This document shows, piece after piece, positions 35,037-46,541 of a stretch of 64,000 nt of DNA. The notes under the pieces are model-generated. The model was not told where the DNA came from. It did not search any database and saw only the letters and a list, made by a program, of their open reading frames with translations. The first letter of the stretch is position 1. Each line of letters begins with the position of its first letter. The translations under genes were made by a program, and so were the position numbers. This stretch comes from Oscillospiraceae bacterium (GTDB lineage Bacteria > Bacillota > Clostridia > Oscillospirales > Acutalibacteraceae). Location of the stretch: the NCBI GenBank assembly GCA_022650485.1, contig JALCPP010000010.1:1-64000 (forward strand), written 5' to 3'.

Positions 35037-35576
35037 TTAGTAATTAACAGCCCTGCGCTCAAAATAAGCCTGTGGATGTTTGCAGGCCGGGCACACCTTC
35101 GGTGCGGTTTTGCCAACATGGATATATCCGCAGTTGCGGCAGACCCATACGGTTTCGTCTTTGCACTGGAAAACCAGGTTGTCTTTCAGGTTTGCGGTCA
35201 GCTTTGCATAACGCTCTTCATGCGTCTTTTCAATGCCGGCAATCAGCCGCATGGTCGCGGCGATTTCCTTAAAACCTTCCGCTTCCGCCGTATCCGCGAA
35301 ATTTTTGTACATGTCGGTCCACTCATAATGCTCGCCCGCGGCCGCGTCAAGCAGATTGTCCGTGGTCGGTTTCACCGCGCCGCCGTTCAGGTATTTAAAC
35401 CACAGCTTTGCGTGTTCCTTTTCGTTGTTTGCCGTCTCTTCAAAAATTCCGGCAATCTGCTCATAGCCTTCTTTTTTTGCCTTAGAGGCGTAAAAAGAAT
35501 ATTTGTTTCTCGCCTGTGATTCGCCGGCAAATGCCGCCAACAGATTCTTTTCGGTTTTGCTTCCTTTTAGTTCCAT
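35037..35576 (-). CDS. rbr: Rubrerythrin
   Basis: 179 residues from ATG 35576 behind AAGGAGG. The N-terminal ferritin-like four-helix domain has the di-iron ligands in [28 protein letters not shown] and [12 protein letters not shown]. The C-terminal rubredoxin domain has CRNCGYIH and CPACKHP. It is a non-haem peroxidase that protects anaerobes from hydrogen peroxide. A Fur/PerR-type palindrome lies just upstream of its promoter. Confidence 0.96.
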   Translation of the reverse strand: MELKGSKTEKNLLAAFAGESQARNKYSFYASKAKKEGYEQIAGIFEETANNEKEHAKLWFKYLNGGAVKPTTDNLLDAAAGEHYEWTDMYKNFADTAEAEGFKEIAATMRLIAGIEKTHEERYAKLTANLKDNLVFQCKDETVWVCRNCGYIHVGKTAPKVCPACKHPQAYFERRAVNY

Positions 35577-35644
35577 GAAAAATTCCTCCTTATACTTCAA
35601 TACGAACGACCGGTTCAATCCGGTTCTTTTCTGATGTTGACATT

Positions 35645-35673
35645 AGTATAACACGGAGGAAAGAAAAGATCAA
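35645..35673 (-). promoter_or_regulatory. Promoter of rubrerythrin
   Basis: On the minus strand TTGATC (35668-35673) and TATACT (35645-35650) are 17 bases apart. Confidence 0.7.
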
Positions 35674-35681
35674 TATAATAA

Positions 35682-35696
35682 TGAGAATTATTATCA
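35682..35696. promoter_or_regulatory. Fur/PerR-type box upstream of rubrerythrin
   Basis: TGAGAAT-T-ATTATCA matches the 7-1-7 box TGATAAT-N-ATTATCA at all but one position. It lies eight bases upstream of the -35 hexamer. Given the gene, PerR (peroxide) is the more likely ligand of the two. Confidence 0.65.
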
Positions 35697-35786
35697 TATT
35701 TTTTTAATTTTTTTTGTTTGGAAATATGACCTGCTGCACAAAGCAACCCGATTCCCCAATTTTTTCTGAACATAACCCGCTTTTTA

Positions 35787-36563
35787 TCAGAAACTGTCTT
35801 CCTGACTCACTTCGGATTCCGCAAACAGTTCTTGGAGCAGGGCAACATATTTTTTACTGTGTGCCGTGCAGAGTTCGCCGCAGTGCATACCGTGTGCGGC
35901 AACCAGCCGGCTTTTCGGGATGGCGTTTTTCAGCAGCCCGGCGGAAAGCTTTCGCTCGACGGACTCTTTCGAATCAATCAAAACCAATGCGCCGGCTTTT
36001 GTTTGATTCAGCGAAACGGGAATATGAAAATTTCTTTCACTGTCCAAAATATTTTTTAAGGAACGCAGAGAAATCCGGTTCGAGTCACGAAAATAAGATT
36101 CAAACAGCTCCTGCGGCAGGGCAAGCCTGTTTGCGCGCAGACGGGCAAAGAAGCGCAGGCGCATCAGTCTTTGAAAAATACAGAATAGAAAATCAGGGAT
36201 TTGCATGCTCCGGCTGTGGCCCGGCTGTACCAGCACGTTTTCCAGTACGGCGTACCGGGCAGCTTCCGGCCGTGCCGCCAGCACTTCCGCCGCAGTCTGC
36301 GCGCCGAGCGAAATTCCGCAGATTGCGAATACATGCCCGCCGCAGCTGTGGTCGATAAACCGCAGCAGCTTTCGCGCAGAATCGGCGGTGCTGATAAAAT
36401 CAGTTCCCGCATCTTCTCCGTGCCCGTCAAGAACCGGCATGACAACGCGGTATTTTTTCTGAAGCAGGCGCGCTGTTTCTTCCACCGACCACCAGGAAAG
36501 ACCCTCTCCATGCAGAAGAAGCACGACGGGGTTTTCCTTCTTTCCCAGCTCCATAAATTTCAT
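35787..36563 (-). CDS. Alpha/beta hydrolase
   Basis: 258 residues. PVVLLLHGEGLSWWSVEETA supplies the oxyanion-hole HG, the nucleophile elbow is GISLGA (GxSxG, Ser at about 84), and the late catalytic His is in VAAHGMHCGEL, with a likely Asp in LVLIDSKES. No signal peptide is present. The substrate is unknown. It is monocistronic between rubrerythrin and ychF. Confidence 0.8.
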   Translation of the reverse strand: MKFMELGKKENPVVLLLHGEGLSWWSVEETARLLQKKYRVVMPVLDGHGEDAGTDFISTADSARKLLRFIDHSCGGHVFAICGISLGAQTAAEVLAARPEAARYAVLENVLVQPGHSRSMQIPDFLFCIFQRLMRLRFFARLRANRLALPQELFESYFRDSNRISLRSLKNILDSERNFHIPVSLNQTKAGALVLIDSKESVERKLSAGLLKNAIPKSRLVAAHGMHCGELCTAHSKKYVALLQELFAESEVSQEDSF

Positions 36564-36658
36564 ATTGCAGTCCTTTTTGTATATAATAATATCATAATAC
36601 GATAAGTAATAACTAAACCCGCGTCGATACGACCAAATATGCCTGAAAACGACCTGAT

Positions 36659-37753
36659 TTACACATTAAAGCGGAACAGCACAACGTCGCCGTCCTGCAT
36701 GACATAGTCCTTGCCTTCCGAGCGAACCAAGCCTTTTTCCTTTGCCGCGGTCATCGAACCGCAGGCCATTAAATCGTCATAAGAAACAACCTCTGCACGA
36801 ATAAAGCCGCGCTCAAAATCGGTGTGGATTTTTCCCGCCGCCTGCGGTGCTTTCGTGCCTTTTTTAATCGTCCACGCGCGCACTTCCGGCTCACCGGCAG
36901 TGAGGAACGACATGAGTCCCAGAAGGGAATAGCAGGCGCGGATCAACCGGTCAAGGCCTGATTCGGTCAATCCCATATCGGAAAGGAAGAGTTCTTTTTC
37001 GTCCGGCTCCATCCCGCTGATTTCCGCTTCGGTTTCCGCGCTGATCGGCAGAACACCCGCGTGTTCCCCGGCGGCAAATTCTTTAACGACTTTATAAAAC
37101 TGATTTTTTTCGATGCCCGCCGAAAAATCATCGTCACTCATATTTGCGGCATAGATAATCGGTTTGTTGGAAAGCAGTGAAACGGAAGAAAGCAGTTCTG
37201 CCTCGTCCTCCGTACATTCCACGGTGCGGGCCGCTTTCCCCTCATCCAGAACATCCTTGACTTTCTGGAAAAAAGCCAGTTCCGCCTGATACTTTTTATC
37301 GGCCTTGATCATCTTCTGGGTACGTTCCATGCGCCGTTCCAGCACTTCAAGGTCGGAAAGAATCAGCTCTGTGTTAATGGTATCGATATCACGTTTCGGG
37401 TCGATACTGCCGTCCACATGAACGATATCGTCATTTTCAAAACAGCGCACCACATGCACAATCGCGTCGCATTCACGGATATTGGCAAGGAACTTATTGC
37501 CGAGGCCCTCGCCTTTGGAAGCGCCGCGGACCAGCCCGGCGATGTCGACAAATTCAATGGTGGCCGGCGTATATTTTTTCGGATGATACAGTTCCGACAG
37601 TTTGTCCAGCCTTTTGTCCGGAACAGCAACAACCCCCACGTTCGGCTCAATGGTGCAGAACGGATAATTAGCGGCCTGTGCGCCCGCATTGGTAATCGCG
37701 TTAAACAGCGTGCTCTTGCCGACGTTCGGCAGTCCAACGATACCCAGTTTCAT
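36659..37753 (-). CDS. ychF: Redox-regulated ATPase YchF
   Basis: 364 residues. G1 [15 protein letters not shown] is at the start, [17 protein letters not shown] carries G3, and the G4 NKxD motif is replaced (YAANMSDDD), as in all YchF, which prefer ATP. A coiled-coil insertion and a C-terminal TGS domain ([45 protein letters not shown] in pieces) complete the family layout. It binds ribosomes and is linked to oxidative-stress responses. GAGAGG precedes the start. Confidence 0.96.
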   Translation of the reverse strand: MKLGIVGLPNVGKSTLFNAITNAGAQAANYPFCTIEPNVGVVAVPDKRLDKLSELYHPKKYTPATIEFVDIAGLVRGASKGEGLGNKFLANIRECDAIVHVVRCFENDDIVHVDGSIDPKRDIDTINTELILSDLEVLERRMERTQKMIKADKKYQAELAFFQKVKDVLDEGKAARTVECTEDEAELLSSVSLLSNKPIIYAANMSDDDFSAGIEKNQFYKVVKEFAAGEHAGVLPISAETEAEISGMEPDEKELFLSDMGLTESGLDRLIRACYSLLGLMSFLTAGEPEVRAWTIKKGTKAPQAAGKIHTDFERGFIRAEVVSYDDLMACGSMTAAKEKGLVRSEGKDYVMQDGDVVLFRFNV

Positions 37754-37889
37754 CGGTAAATCCTCTCTTTATTTCAATCTTTTTTCACAGCGCTTTTCAG
37801 ACCGGCGCAAAGCAGAAAGCGGTCGAAAAACAGCCGTCATGATCGCAGTATTACGGTATGAACCGAAATTTTAAAATGTTTTCAACAAT

Positions 37890-37918
37890 ATTATAGAACT
37901 TTGTGGAAAAAATCTCAA
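37890..37918 (-). promoter_or_regulatory. Promoter of ychF
   Basis: On the minus strand TTGAGA (37913-37918) and TATAAT (37890-37895) are 17 bases apart. The leader would be about 130 bases. A TTTTCAACA 9-mer (37879-37887) overlaps the predicted start of transcription. Confidence 0.7.
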
Positions 37919-37982
37919 GAAACAAACGCGTTTTTCCAAATCTTCAGCCCTGTTTGCCAAAATATTCGGCTGCATGAAAACA

Positions 37983-38031
37983 CCCCCAAAGCTATTGCAG
38001 TATGCCATACTGTTTCACTTTGGGGATGCAG
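37983..38031 (-). terminator. Branched hairpin after the lipoprotein gene
   Basis: On the minus strand CCCCAAAG pairs with CTTTGGGG around an inner CAGTAT-GGC-ATACTG hairpin, followed by GTGTTTTC. It probably ends the gyrA-region transcript. Confidence 0.55.
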
Positions 38032-38070
38032 TTTCGGTCAGTCAGCCGCTCCATGCTTCACGGGGCAGCG

Positions 38071-38727
38071 TCACTCTGCCGAATAGGCATAGGAATAATT
38101 TTTATCATACTCGTAAAGCGCGCGGTACAGCTGCGCCGCGCGGCTGCGGTAAAAATCCATTTTTTCAGAAGCGGCGTCCACCACCGCCATGCTGCCGCCG
38201 GCGGAAAGAGAATCATCGGCGATTTTTTTCAGCGCCGCATCCTTGCCGGCTTCCCACTTCTGCTGTTCCGCCTTTAACGCGGCAGGTTTGTTACTGGAAT
38301 CCGTACTCGTTTTTATTTGCAATTGACTCCACGCATGGGTGATTTCCTTTTCCCACAGCGCTGAAAATTGATCCAGTACATTGACCATTTCAACGGTGGA
38401 TACCGCCTGATCCGATTCCTTGATATAGGCCTGATCCAACGGGTTTTCGCCGAATTTTTGATCAAACGCTTCATTATCCGTCGTGATCTTCAGAACACGG
38501 CCCGGCTGAGAATCGGAAGGGTCCGACACAACCGCAGAATCCGCTGAGGATACGCTTTCCCCGGAAGAAGCGGGGAGGGAAGAAGTCTGAGAAGATGCCG
38601 AAGAAGAGGAGGATTCTTCCGGCGCCGACGAAGTTTCCTGTGCCGAATGGAACAGGGAGCAGCCCGGCAGTAACAAAGCCAGGGCCAGCGCCCCCGCGAG
38701 AATGGATGCGGGCAGATTTCTTTTCAT
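38071..38727 (-). CDS. Lipoprotein, LprI/DUF1311-like
   Basis: 218 residues from the second of two tandem ATG codons (38730, 38727), seven bases after GGAGG. The lipobox LLPGC ends a signal peptide. A serine-rich linker of about 40 residues follows. The C-terminal domain (ENPLDQAYIKESDQAVSTVEMVNVLDQFSALWEKEI...LKAEQQKWEAGKDAALKK) has the helical, W-containing pattern of DUF1311/LprI-like proteins. The longer upstream frame lies inside the gyrA tail and was rejected. A lysozyme-inhibitor role is known for some relatives but unproven here. Confidence 0.75.
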   Translation of the reverse strand: MKRNLPASILAGALALALLLPGCSLFHSAQETSSAPEESSSSSASSQTSSLPASSGESVSSADSAVVSDPSDSQPGRVLKITTDNEAFDQKFGENPLDQAYIKESDQAVSTVEMVNVLDQFSALWEKEITHAWSQLQIKTSTDSSNKPAALKAEQQKWEAGKDAALKKIADDSLSAGGSMAVVDAASEKMDFYRSRAAQLYRALYEYDKNYSYAYSAE

Positions 38728-38740
38728 CATGGAACCTCCT

Positions 38741-41284
38741 TTAGGATTCTTCACCCGGATTGTTTTCGGTCTGATCGTTTCCTGCGGTTTCTCCCGAATC
38801 ATCGTCACAGCCCTCATCCGCGCTGCCGTCATCGACCGCCTGATCGCTTTCTTCCTCGTCGTCATGTTCCGAGCAGGCCACCGTAACCACATGGCTGTTT
38901 TTGGTCAGACGCATCAAAAGCACACCTTTGCTCGGGCGCTGACACTGGCGGATGGAGTTTGCGACAATGCGGATAATAATTCCGTTTGAGGAAATCAAAA
39001 TTACATCGTCGTCCAACCCGACCGCCTGAATGGCGGCCACGTTGCCGTAGCGATCCGTGTGATAATTCATCAGGCCCTTGCCGCCGCGGAACTGGGCACG
39101 GTAATCGCTTTCCGGAGAAAGACGGCCGAAGCCTGTTTCGGACACGGTCAGAACCAGCGTTTCAGGGTGAAGCACAACCATGCCGACCACACAGTCATCC
39201 GCTGCCAGCGAAATTGCCTTCACGCCGCGGGTCGCGCGTCCCATGGCACGGGCATCCTGTTCATGGAACCGAATTGCCATGCCGAACCGGGTTGCAACCA
39301 GAAGATCGTCGTTGCCGCCGGTCATGCGAACCCAGGAAAGTTCGTCCCCTTCGTCCAGATCAATGGCGATGACGCCGCCTTTTCTGGCAGTATTGTAAGC
39401 GGACAGCGCCGTGCGTTTGATAATGCCGTTTTTCGTCACCATGACAAGGAAGCTCTCCTCGTCAAATTCCGGAACACGGATCATCGAGGTAACCTTTTCC
39501 TCCTGCGCAATGGGCAGCAGGTTTGCAATATTAATTCCCTTGGAGGTACGGGCGCCTTCCGGAATTTCATAGCATTTCAGGCGGTAAACACGCCCAAGGT
39601 TGGTAAAGAACAGAACATAGTCGTGTGAACCGATAACAAACATATCGGTCGCCACGTCCTCTTCCCGCCGCGTCATGCCGCTGACGCCGCGGCCGCCTCT
39701 GCGCTGTGTGCGGTAGGTATCTGTTTTCTGGCGTTTTACATAACCGAAGCTTGTCATGGTCAGCATGCACTCTTCCACCGGAATCAGGTCTTCAATGTCG
39801 ACCTCTCCCGTCACAGCCATAATTTCCGTGCGGCGTTCGTCTCCGAATTTGTCACGTACGGCAACCGCTTCTGTGCGAATGATGGCAAGCACGCGCTCTT
39901 CATGTGCCAGAATATCTTCATAATCCGCGATTTTTACCAGCAGCGCCGCAAGCTCATCTTCCAGCTTCTGGCGTTCCAGTCCGGTCAGACGGCCAAGCGG
40001 CATCTGCACAATCGCCTGCGTTTGAACATCGTCAAGGCCGAAGCGTTCAGACAAACGGGAACGCGCTTCCGCCACCGATTTGGAAGAGCGAATCATGCGG
40101 ATCACTTCGTCGATATTGTCGACCGCAATTTTTAATCCTTCCAGAATATGGGCGCGGTCCTGTGCCTTTTTCAGTTCAAACTGTGTGCGCCTGCGAACAA
40201 CGTCTTCCTGAAATTTGAGGTATTCCAGCAAAATGTCGCGCAGTGTCATCACTTTCGGCTCGCCGTTGACAATGGCCAGCATATTGACGCCGAATGTAGT
40301 CTGCATCTGTGTGTAGGAATAAAGACGGTTTAAAACGATCTGCGGCGATGCGTCGCGCTTTACGGTAATGGCGATGTGCATGCCGTCACGGTCGGAGTGA
40401 TCTTCAATGTTGGAGATCCCTTCGAGTCGTTTTTCCTTAACCAGGTCCGCGATCGACTCAATCAGCCGCGCTTTGTTGACCTGATAGGGCAGTTCGGTCA
40501 CAACGATATTGAATCTGCCGTTTTTCTCTTCTTCAATTTCCGCGCGGGCGCGTACGACAACCCGCCCGTGACCGGTCCCGTAAGCGGCGCGGATTCCGCT
40601 GCGGCCCATAATGATGCCGCCGGTCGGAAAATCCGGGCCCTGAATGTGCTGCATCAGGTCTTCCAGCGTCGCGTCGCGGTTGTCGATCAGCATACACAGG
40701 CCGTCGATTACCTCGCGCATGTTATGCGGCGGAATATTGGTGGCCATGCCGACCGCGATACCGGTCGAGCCGTTGACCAGAAGATTTGGAAAATGGCTTG
40801 GCAGAACCACCGGCTCTTTCAGCCGGTCGTCGTAGTTCGGCATGAAATCGACCGTATTTTTGTCGATATCCTGCAGCATTTCCAAAGAAATTTTGCTCAT
40901 GCGGGCTTCTGTATAACGATAGGCCGCCGGAGGGTCTCCATCGATGGAACCAAAGTTACCGTGGCCGTCCACCAGCATATAGCGCATGGAAAAATCCTGC
41001 GCCAGACGAACCAAAGCATCGTAAACCGAAGCGTCACCGTGCGGGTGATAACTACCCAGAACAGAACCGACGGTATCGGCGCATTTTCGGTAAGCCCGGT
41101 CCGGCATCAGGCCGTTCTGGAACATGGTGTAAAGAATTCTTCTGTGAACCGGCTTCAGCCCGTCACGCACATCCGGCAGCGCACGTGACACAATGACGGA
41201 CATGGAATAATCAAGAAATGATTTTTTCATTTCCTTTTCAAGGTCCACGTTAATTATTCTGTTGTTTTGTTCTATTTCGTCCAT
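38741..41284 (-). CDS. gyrA: DNA gyrase subunit A
   Basis: 847 residues from ATG 41284. AGGAGG lies eleven bases upstream, and a TTG at 41305 is in frame but falls in the ribosome site. Catalytic Tyr is in the [11 protein letters not shown] segment. Six C-terminal beta-pinwheel blades follow, ending in an acidic tail ([20 protein letters not shown]). The quinolone region reads [10 protein letters not shown], with Ala where Escherichia coli has Ser83. With GyrB it introduces negative supercoils. Confidence 0.97.
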   Translation of the reverse strand: MDEIEQNNRIINVDLEKEMKKSFLDYSMSVIVSRALPDVRDGLKPVHRRILYTMFQNGLMPDRAYRKCADTVGSVLGSYHPHGDASVYDALVRLAQDFSMRYMLVDGHGNFGSIDGDPPAAYRYTEARMSKISLEMLQDIDKNTVDFMPNYDDRLKEPVVLPSHFPNLLVNGSTGIAVGMATNIPPHNMREVIDGLCMLIDNRDATLEDLMQHIQGPDFPTGGIIMGRSGIRAAYGTGHGRVVVRARAEIEEEKNGRFNIVVTELPYQVNKARLIESIADLVKEKRLEGISNIEDHSDRDGMHIAITVKRDASPQIVLNRLYSYTQMQTTFGVNMLAIVNGEPKVMTLRDILLEYLKFQEDVVRRRTQFELKKAQDRAHILEGLKIAVDNIDEVIRMIRSSKSVAEARSRLSERFGLDDVQTQAIVQMPLGRLTGLERQKLEDELAALLVKIADYEDILAHEERVLAIIRTEAVAVRDKFGDERRTEIMAVTGEVDIEDLIPVEECMLTMTSFGYVKRQKTDTYRTQRRGGRGVSGMTRREEDVATDMFVIGSHDYVLFFTNLGRVYRLKCYEIPEGARTSKGINIANLLPIAQEEKVTSMIRVPEFDEESFLVMVTKNGIIKRTALSAYNTARKGGVIAIDLDEGDELSWVRMTGGNDDLLVATRFGMAIRFHEQDARAMGRATRGVKAISLAADDCVVGMVVLHPETLVLTVSETGFGRLSPESDYRAQFRGGKGLMNYHTDRYGNVAAIQAVGLDDDVILISSNGIIIRIVANSIRQCQRPSKGVLLMRLTKNSHVVTVACSEHDDEEESDQAVDDGSADEGCDDDSGETAGNDQTENNPGEES

Positions 41285-41356
41285 TTCAGGGGCATCCTCC
41301 TGCAATTTTGTTGCGTTCGGCTCTCACGCTCATCGCGCGCGCCGCCTTTTAGAATT

Positions 41357-41983
41357 TCAGCATTTTTTCGGTTTGGTTCCCGCCAGAATCATTGCCTGAA
41401 CATCCGGCAAAATGCGGGGTTTCATACAGCGAACAGGGATAATCAACACCGTTCCCGCCGCATCAATCACAAGCAGATCCCTGATCTGCAAAAATTCGGC
41501 GGTTCCGTCCATTGGAATTTCCATCCGGCCCGGTTTGCGGTCAACTTCAATGCGGTCCGGATAAATCGCCATCCGGGTCGTGTGTCCATCCGCAGCCGCA
41601 TGTGCCCGCGCCCGATTTTTTCGGTAGGGATAACCCACCAAAAATGCGGCGAGCGCCGCAAAAAACACGGCGATAGAATAAAAAGAACTGCGGTATGTAA
41701 CCAGTCCGGCAATCAAAAAGCCGGCCGCCAGACCCAGGGGAACGACAATCGCCAGAATCGATACGACTCGATTTCTATACAGCCGGCTGGAATATTTCAG
41801 GCATTCGTAAATTTCCTGTGCCGTAAGAACATAAGAAAGTTCAATTCCAGTCTGCTGTTCCTCATATTCCTCACTTTCATCCGGCACCAGTTTAGACTCC
41901 TGACACGCAGGGTGAGGAGGCTGCGGTTCTTCCGGTTCCGGAGGTTTTGAATTTTTAGCGTTTTTTGTTGATTTGCTGCTCAT
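41357..41983 (-). CDS. Membrane protein with YcxB-like domain
   Basis: 208 residues. The first 45 are proline- and glutamate-rich and cytoplasmic. A region TGIELSYVLTAQEIYECLKYSSRLYRN precedes two hydrophobic helices (about 72-94 and 99-118). The C-terminal part (MAIYPDRIEVDRKPGRMEIPMDGTAEFLQIRDLLVIDAAGTVLIIPVRC in pieces) resembles the PH-like YcxB domain. It lies between gyrB and gyrA, where most Firmicutes have no gene. Function is unknown. Confidence 0.65.
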   Translation of the reverse strand: MSSKSTKNAKNSKPPEPEEPQPPHPACQESKLVPDESEEYEEQQTGIELSYVLTAQEIYECLKYSSRLYRNRVVSILAIVVPLGLAAGFLIAGLVTYRSSFYSIAVFFAALAAFLVGYPYRKNRARAHAAADGHTTRMAIYPDRIEVDRKPGRMEIPMDGTAEFLQIRDLLVIDAAGTVLIIPVRCMKPRILPDVQAMILAGTKPKKC

Positions 41984-42202
41984 CTTAATAAACTCCTTCT
42001 GAACATTTCATAATCGGCATATCTGCCATCATCATACAGGAACCGTTATGGAAAATTTCATCGAATTCTGCGCCGTAAAGCGGAAACCCGCACACTGCGC
42101 AAAAGTTCTTTTTGCTGAGGGAATCAAATGTTGGACTTGCCGCAATCGAGAATCCGCGCCCGGTTCGACCCTGCTGTTTCTATCCCCGGCATGTGTGTAA
42201 CA

Positions 42203-44224
<2,022 letters not shown>

Positions 44225-44521
44225 TTAAAGCGGCCCATATCGGACGGTATAGGGGACGAGAAGCCGGACCGCCGCCACGCCCAAAGCGGTTACCGACAAA
44301 AGAAACAGCAGATTCATGGCCGGAATGCTGATTAAAAAGAAATTCAATCCGACCAGAAGAACGGCGGAAATCAGATATAAAATCATTTTTCCCGCTCTGC
44401 CGTAAACACGGAAGGTCTTTCCGCAGTGGGGACATACCCCGTTGGTTCCATGGCGGGCCTTCCGGATTTCACGGTAAAAAAACCGTGCGCCGCAGTAAGG
44501 GCACAATGGCAGTTTCAGCAT
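44225..44521 (-). CDS. Zinc-ribbon membrane protein (CxxC-N19-CxxC), first
   Basis: 98 residues. CPYCG (7-11) and CPHCG (30-34) are separated by 19 residues, as in the cxxc_20_cxxc family. Two hydrophobic helices follow (about 48-66 and 70-90). It is adjacent to a second protein of the same plan and both sit in the gyrB/remB operon. Metal binding by the four Cys is likely. Function is unknown. Confidence 0.7.
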   Translation of the reverse strand: MLKLPLCPYCGARFFYREIRKARHGTNGVCPHCGKTFRVYGRAGKMILYLISAVLLVGLNFFLISIPAMNLLFLLSVTALGVAAVRLLVPYTVRYGPL

Positions 44522-44531
44522 TGTTTTTCTC

Positions 44532-44930
44532 CTATCGGCGCCGGTGCGCGCCGCCCGTTTGTCTTCCGGTTCGGGAAGAATCCCGCCCGGACGGGCGCCT
44601 TGCGGCAGGGGACGGACGCCGGCGTGCGGCGGGCTTTTTCAGCCTGACTAAAAAAACGGACATCAGGTAAAACAGCAGGAACGGAAGCAAAACCAGCAGA
44701 ATCAGCCAGATATCCAGCGGCAGAAGCTGAATGAACCCCAGTGTAAAAAAGATGCCGCTGACCAAAATGGCCAGAAACGCGAACAGAGACAAAAGCCGGT
44801 CCAGCACAATATTTGAGATTCCGCCACACTTTGGGCAAAGATATTCTCCTCTGGTTTTCAGCGCCCAGGTGTTTGCCAATCCGACTTTTTCCCCGCAATG
44901 GGGGCAGCGCGGTTTCCGAAATTTCTTCAT
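44532..44930 (-). CDS. Zinc-ribbon membrane protein (CxxC-N19-CxxC), second
   Basis: 132 residues from ATG 44930, behind GAGGAGTCCAC. CPHCG (9-13) and CPKCGG (32-37) have the same 19-residue spacing as in the next gene. Two hydrophobic helices follow (about 45-65 and 70-95), and a very basic, arginine- and proline-rich C-terminus ends GGAHRRR. The two genes are 10 bases apart and probably arose by duplication, followed by divergence of the tails. Confidence 0.7.
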   Translation of the reverse strand: MKKFRKPRCPHCGEKVGLANTWALKTRGEYLCPKCGGISNIVLDRLLSLFAFLAILVSGIFFTLGFIQLLPLDIWLILLVLLPFLLFYLMSVFLVRLKKPAARRRPSPAARRPSGRDSSRTGRQTGGAHRRR

Positions 44931-44943
44931 GTGGACTCCTCGT

Positions 44944-45213
44944 CTAAAGATTTGAGATTTCATCGGTAAATCCGGTGCGTTTCAGCAGAGTGGAAGATGA
45001 AATCTGGGTAATATAAACCTTTGTTTCTTTTCCTTTTCCGCACAGGACAAAGGATTTCGGCATTTCCATCGAAACGTTCACAACACGCCCGGATTTTTGC
45101 GCGGCCGCCAGCGTGTCGCGCGTCGTCTGAGAAATTGTTGATGTTTCCAGGTCGAAAATTCCAATGATATCTTTCATCAGAACAACGGTATCCTGACCTA
45201 AATGGAGGTACAT
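44944..45213 (-). CDS. remB: Extracellular matrix regulator RemB (DUF370)
   Basis: 89 residues from ATG 45213, seven bases after AAGGA. MYLHLGQDTVVLMKDIIGIFDLE and the later SFVLCGKGKETKVYITQISSSTLLKR match RemB/YaaB, which sits between recF and gyrB in Bacillus. Related RemA proteins bind DNA and control matrix genes. The position here is the standard one. Confidence 0.9.
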   Translation of the reverse strand: MYLHLGQDTVVLMKDIIGIFDLETSTISQTTRDTLAAAQKSGRVVNVSMEMPKSFVLCGKGKETKVYITQISSSTLLKRTGFTDEISNL

Positions 45214-45244
45214 AGCGCCATCCTTTCCGCGCAAAAAAATTGTT

Positions 45245-46321
45245 TCATAGCGGCTGCCGTGCGGACACTACTCCATGTTCCACATGAAACAAAGCCCCGC
45301 TTTTCATCAGCCGGGCAGCGCCCGGGTCACAGCAGGTCAGAAAAACCTGAAATTCCGTCAGGTGGTTTAAAAGATAGTCCTGCCGCTGGTCATCCAGCTC
45401 GCTCATTACATCATCGAGAAATACAACCGGTTTTTCCCCGTTCATCTGGCAGAACAGTTCCGCTTCCGCCAGTTTCAGTGCCAGAACGGCACTGCGTTTC
45501 TGCCCCTGGGACGCATAAGCACGGGCATTGAACCCGTTTACGGAAATAACCACATCATCGCGGTGGGGGCCAACCCCTGTGTAACCGTTCAAAACATCTT
45601 CACGCCGGTGGTCGGAAAGTGCCTGACGCAGATTTTCCGCACTGTTGAGGTAAGCAAACGACAGTGTTTCCTTGTTTGAGCTGATTCCGGAATAAAATCG
45701 TGCCGCCGGTTCTGAAAGTGCGGAAAGATATGCGGTTCTCTGCCGGGTAATGCGTTCCCCGAACTGGCAGAGGCGTTCATCCCAAATGGAGAGCGTATCC
45801 AGCAGCTCCGCGTGATGCGGAATATCTTTGAGCAGTGCGTTTCGCTGAAACAGCGTTCGGTTGTACCCGGTCTGAAGCGCCGCGTAACCCGGCTTGATCT
45901 GACAGAGCGCGGAATCGATAAAATCCCGGCGCAGGGCAGGCCCGCCGCGGATGAGGGAAAGATGCTCCGGTGAAAAAACGACGGCACAGAATTTTCCAAT
46001 CAGCGCAGAGCATGCTTTTTTGGGAACACCATTGATCTGTGCGGAACGGCGGCCGTCCGCCACGGTAATCTGTGCGGTCTGATTGCGCCCTTCGCTGAAA
46101 AACTTCAGATTCAGCTTTGCGGAATGTTCCCCCCGGTAGACCAGTTCCGCGTCTTTTGCCCCGCGGAACGAGCGTTCCCCGGTAAAAAGCCACATCGCTT
46201 CCAGAAGATTGGTCTTTCCCTGCGCGTTTTGACCATGAATCACATTGACTTCCTCACAGGGTTCTAACGTTCCGGTGCTGAGATTGCGGAAATTTTCCCA
46301 CGACAGCTGACGAACATTCAA
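45245..46321 (-). CDS. recF: DNA replication and repair protein RecF
   Basis: 358 residues from a TTG at 46321 that overlaps the TGA of the S4 gene and lies nine bases after GAGGT. A GTG at 46330 is the alternative. The product begins [17 protein letters not shown], matching RecF. Walker A is [13 protein letters not shown], the signature is in [18 protein letters not shown], and Walker B is [12 protein letters not shown]. It loads RecA at gaps. A parS-like palindrome lies in its last codons. Confidence 0.95.
   Translation of the reverse strand: MNVRQLSWENFRNLSTGTLEPCEEVNVIHGQNAQGKTNLLEAMWLFTGERSFRGAKDAELVYRGEHSAKLNLKFFSEGRNQTAQITVADGRRSAQINGVPKKACSALIGKFCAVVFSPEHLSLIRGGPALRRDFIDSALCQIKPGYAALQTGYNRTLFQRNALLKDIPHHAELLDTLSIWDERLCQFGERITRQRTAYLSALSEPAARFYSGISSNKETLSFAYLNSAENLRQALSDHRREDVLNGYTGVGPHRDDVVISVNGFNARAYASQGQKRSAVLALKLAEAELFCQMNGEKPVVFLDDVMSELDDQRQDYLLNHLTEFQVFLTCCDPGAARLMKSGALFHVEHGVVSARQPL
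45276..45291. promoter_or_regulatory. parS-like site inside recF
   Basis: TGTTCCACATGAAACA differs at two positions from the Bacillus parS TGTTTCACGTGAAACA and at one from the two other sites in this window. Confidence 0.65.
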
Positions 46322-46536
46322 GAAGCACACACCTCATAAACTGTCTGCCCGAATTGGGCGCGGTCCCCGTTCCTCATTTTTTTGCCGCGCATGGTACAGA
46401 TTTCTCCGTTCACCAAAACCCGGCTGTTTTGAATCGCATATTTTGCCTGTCCGCCGGTTTCGAAAGCTCCGGCAAGCTTTAAAAGAGCGTCCAAACGGAT
46501 AAATTCCGTCTTTATGGTGATTTTTTCTTCTTTCAT
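46318..46536 (-). CDS. yaaA: S4-domain RNA-binding protein YaaA
   Basis: 72 residues forming one S4 domain: [47 protein letters not shown] in order. It lies between dnaN and recF as in Bacillus. In that setting it helps ribosome assembly. It starts five bases after the dnaN stop. Confidence 0.93.
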   Translation of the reverse strand: MKEEKITIKTEFIRLDALLKLAGAFETGGQAKYAIQNSRVLVNGEICTMRGKKMRNGDRAQFGQTVYEVCAS

Positions 46537-46541
46537 TTCAC

